Shown: positions 62,336 to 64,000 of the stretch, in pieces
How the letters are laid out: each line of letters starts with the position of its first letter
Position numbering within the stretch: the first letter of the stretch is position 1
From: Aplidium turbinatum
Lineage: Eukaryota; Chordata; Ascidiacea; Aplousobranchia; Polyclinidae
Length of the DNA: 64,000 nucleotides
Direction of reading: 5' to 3'
Assembly: GCA_918807975.1 (NCBI GenBank)
Contig: OU964926.1
Coordinates: forward strand, 3,348,001 to 3,412,000
Made by a program: the position numbers and the translations under genes
The notes under the pieces: model-generated
Told to the model about the DNA's origin: nothing
What the model saw: only the letters and a program-made list of their open reading frames with translations
The model's database searches: none

Positions 62336-62804
62336 CATTCTGTGAGGTGGGGTTTATTATCAAAAATAGAAAAAACTTGGTGTAACCACAAATTGAAAAG
62401 GCAAGTGACTGACATTATGAAAAACAACGATTGATATGCAATACGTGAACTGTAAAAGAATCTTTCAAACGAACAGCAAAAAACATTCAAACACACGGCA
62501 CATTGCTCAACAGTAGGGCCATAGGTACTATACAAGGGGTATCATGGGGTACAATTGAACAAAACCCAATTCTTTACTGTAGCATGCACAAATGTCAATC
62601 AAAGGCTAATTTAGGGATGTTAATCGTCTGATTTCATGATATTCCCAAAAACGTTGATTTTTATTCTACTCCCCAAACATAAATGTGCTTCCCTTATAGT
62701 TGGGCCCTGTTTGGAGAATCTTAGACAAAGTTTTTACAAATTAAATGCGGACAGGTTGGCATTAAAATACAGTTGGTGTGATTTTCTCTCACTTCCACTC
62801 CTTT

Positions 62805-64000
62805 CTTCGTCGTATGAGCTGTTCTTCTGGACTATATGTTTGGGCATGATGTCATCAGCCACTCGACAGTTTCGTCATCCAGGGCCTTCAGTCCAAGCGC
62901 TCCATGTGGTGGTTGATGGATTGGGCAGTCATGGACGACATGATCTACTGTCTGGTCTGTGGCGCCACACTCGCATCCCGGTGAGGGAGCCAGGCCCCAT
63001 TTGCACATGTCTGAACGAAAGCGACCGACGCCGGTTCGTAGGCGGTTAAGCCGGACCCACGCAAGTCTTGCGAGGGACATTCCCGGAGGGTGGGGATCGA
63101 CGTCGGGTAGGAAATCACGGAGTCGGGAGGTGTTGTTTTGCCACTCCATGTTCCATGTGTAGTTCGTCCAGTGTGCCGCACTTATTCCAAGATCTTCAAC
63201 GTTGTTCAGAAGCTGTCGTGCGGCGGGCACAAATGGGCGTCTTGATTTCAGTCGCTGCTGTCCTCCAGGTAGGCGCTGGAATGTACTGTGGAGGAGGTGG
63301 TCGGGGTCCAGTGCGCGACGAGCAAGGGAAATCATGGCTCCTTTACGGCGAAGCTCAGCAGGTTGGATGCCTGCAAGGATGAGAAGGCAGTCCGTTGGAG
63401 TGGGACGCAGGCATCCAGTCACAGTGCGTAGTGCGTCATTGATGGCGGTGTCAATGTGGCGGGTGTGAGAGCTGCGGCACCACACTGGTGCGCAGTACTC
63501 AGCGGTAGAATGGACAAGGGCCAAGGTAGCTGTGCGAAGGGTTTTCGCATCAGCTCCCCAGCCGGAACCCGCCAGCCGCCTCAAAAGTGCAACGCGCGCA
63601 GATAGTTTTTTGCGCAGTGACTCCAGGTGTCGTCGGTACGTGAGTGACCTGTCCAGGGTTACGCCGAGGTAGGTGGGTTCGGCGCAGTAGGGGAGGTGTT
63701 CGTCATCGGTGGTAATGTTGATCTCACGTTTTGCTTCCTTGTTGTTTAGGTGGAAGGCTGCCGACACTGTCTTTGCCTTGCAGAGCTGTAGCTTCCATTT
63801 CTGGAGATATGTTGATATAGTTGACATGTCCTGGCTTAGGTTCCTCTCCATTGACTGCCAATCTCCGGCTGGATGCAGGAGAGCCAGATCGTCTGCATAA
63901 GCATACTTCCTGGAGATGGTGTCAGGCAGGTCATAGATGTAAGTGTTAAAGAGGAGGGGAGCCAGGACAGAGCCCTGTGGGACGCCGTTCCTGAGTCGAC
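62805..64000 (-). mobile_element. LINE (I/Jockey-type), 3' part, continuing past the right edge
   Basis: On minus an open frame runs from the window edge to 62832. It starts in the reverse transcriptase with RLRNGVPQGSVLAPLLFNTY and YAYADDLALLHP, so the YADD catalytic pair is present. The thumb and C-terminal part follow (PTYLGVTLDRSLTYRRHL, AWVRLNRLRTGVGRFRSDMC) and then a CCHC-like C-terminal box (CECGATDQTVDHVVHDCP). The 3' end near 62805 has ACGACGAAG, like the (ACG)n tail of the fragment at 17671. The frame is uninterrupted over about 390 codons here, so the copy may be young. Clade assignment is from memory of similar proteins. Confidence 0.85.

Overview
This is animal nuclear DNA, AT-rich and full of introns and transposons. 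It looks like an invertebrate chordate or another marine invertebrate, with an ascidian tunicate as my best guess. The signs are a tektin-1 gene, a class II DYRK kinase, an E2F4/5 gene, TTAGGG telomere-type repeats, canonical GT-AG introns, and start codons that sit directly on or within three bases of a 3' splice-type AG in three of four genes, as expected where spliced-leader trans-splicing is used. The organism call is an inference. No bacterial genes, operons, CRISPR array, retrovirus-like or Polinton-like copies were seen.

Four host genes are supported. (1) Tektin-1, minus strand, first two coding exons (6066-5877, 2140-1975); the rest lies beyond the left edge. (2) A ten-exon DYRK2/3/4-like kinase, plus strand, 18667-29481. 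All nine splice phases agree and give a 636-residue protein with an N-terminal membrane region, HGD in place of HCD/HRD, and DFN in place of DFG. (3) E2F4/5, plus strand, 43743-44570, a full-length 275-residue protein in one exon. (4) A seven-exon C2H2 zinc-finger protein, plus strand, 50069-54286, 378 residues, with an N terminus resembling the NuRD/RBBP4-recruiting motif of FOG/SALL-type factors.

Most of the rest is mobile DNA. At least seven hAT-like elements have recognisable terminal inverted repeats and exact or near-exact 8-bp target duplications. Others include a TA-target element just upstream of tektin-1, a PIF/Harbinger-like MITE, a Kolobok-like THAP element, an unassigned 1.96-kb transposon with long inverted ends, a pair of 6-bp-target MITEs behind the zinc-finger gene, an AP-endonuclease-type LINE running off the right edge and a 3' fragment of the same LINE nested in a hAT, several tRNA-derived SINEs, and Penelope-like GIY-YIG remnants.

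The most interesting material is structural. There is a canonical type I hammerhead ribozyme at 48257-48303 (minus). Short fold-back retroposons with 13-14-bp target duplications carry hammerhead-like cores (1262-1552 and 50376-50685), and related cores lie at 31478, 39473 and 61708. A 0.6-kb palindrome of GTCGAC minisatellite has telomere-like repeats at its centre. A 2.8-kb palindrome with roughly 790-bp arms lies directly upstream of the single-exon E2F gene. A 159-bp ACGT-rich satellite keeps an open frame. I see no shared pathway among the four host genes: a ciliary structural protein, a kinase, a cell-cycle transcription factor and a zinc-finger factor.
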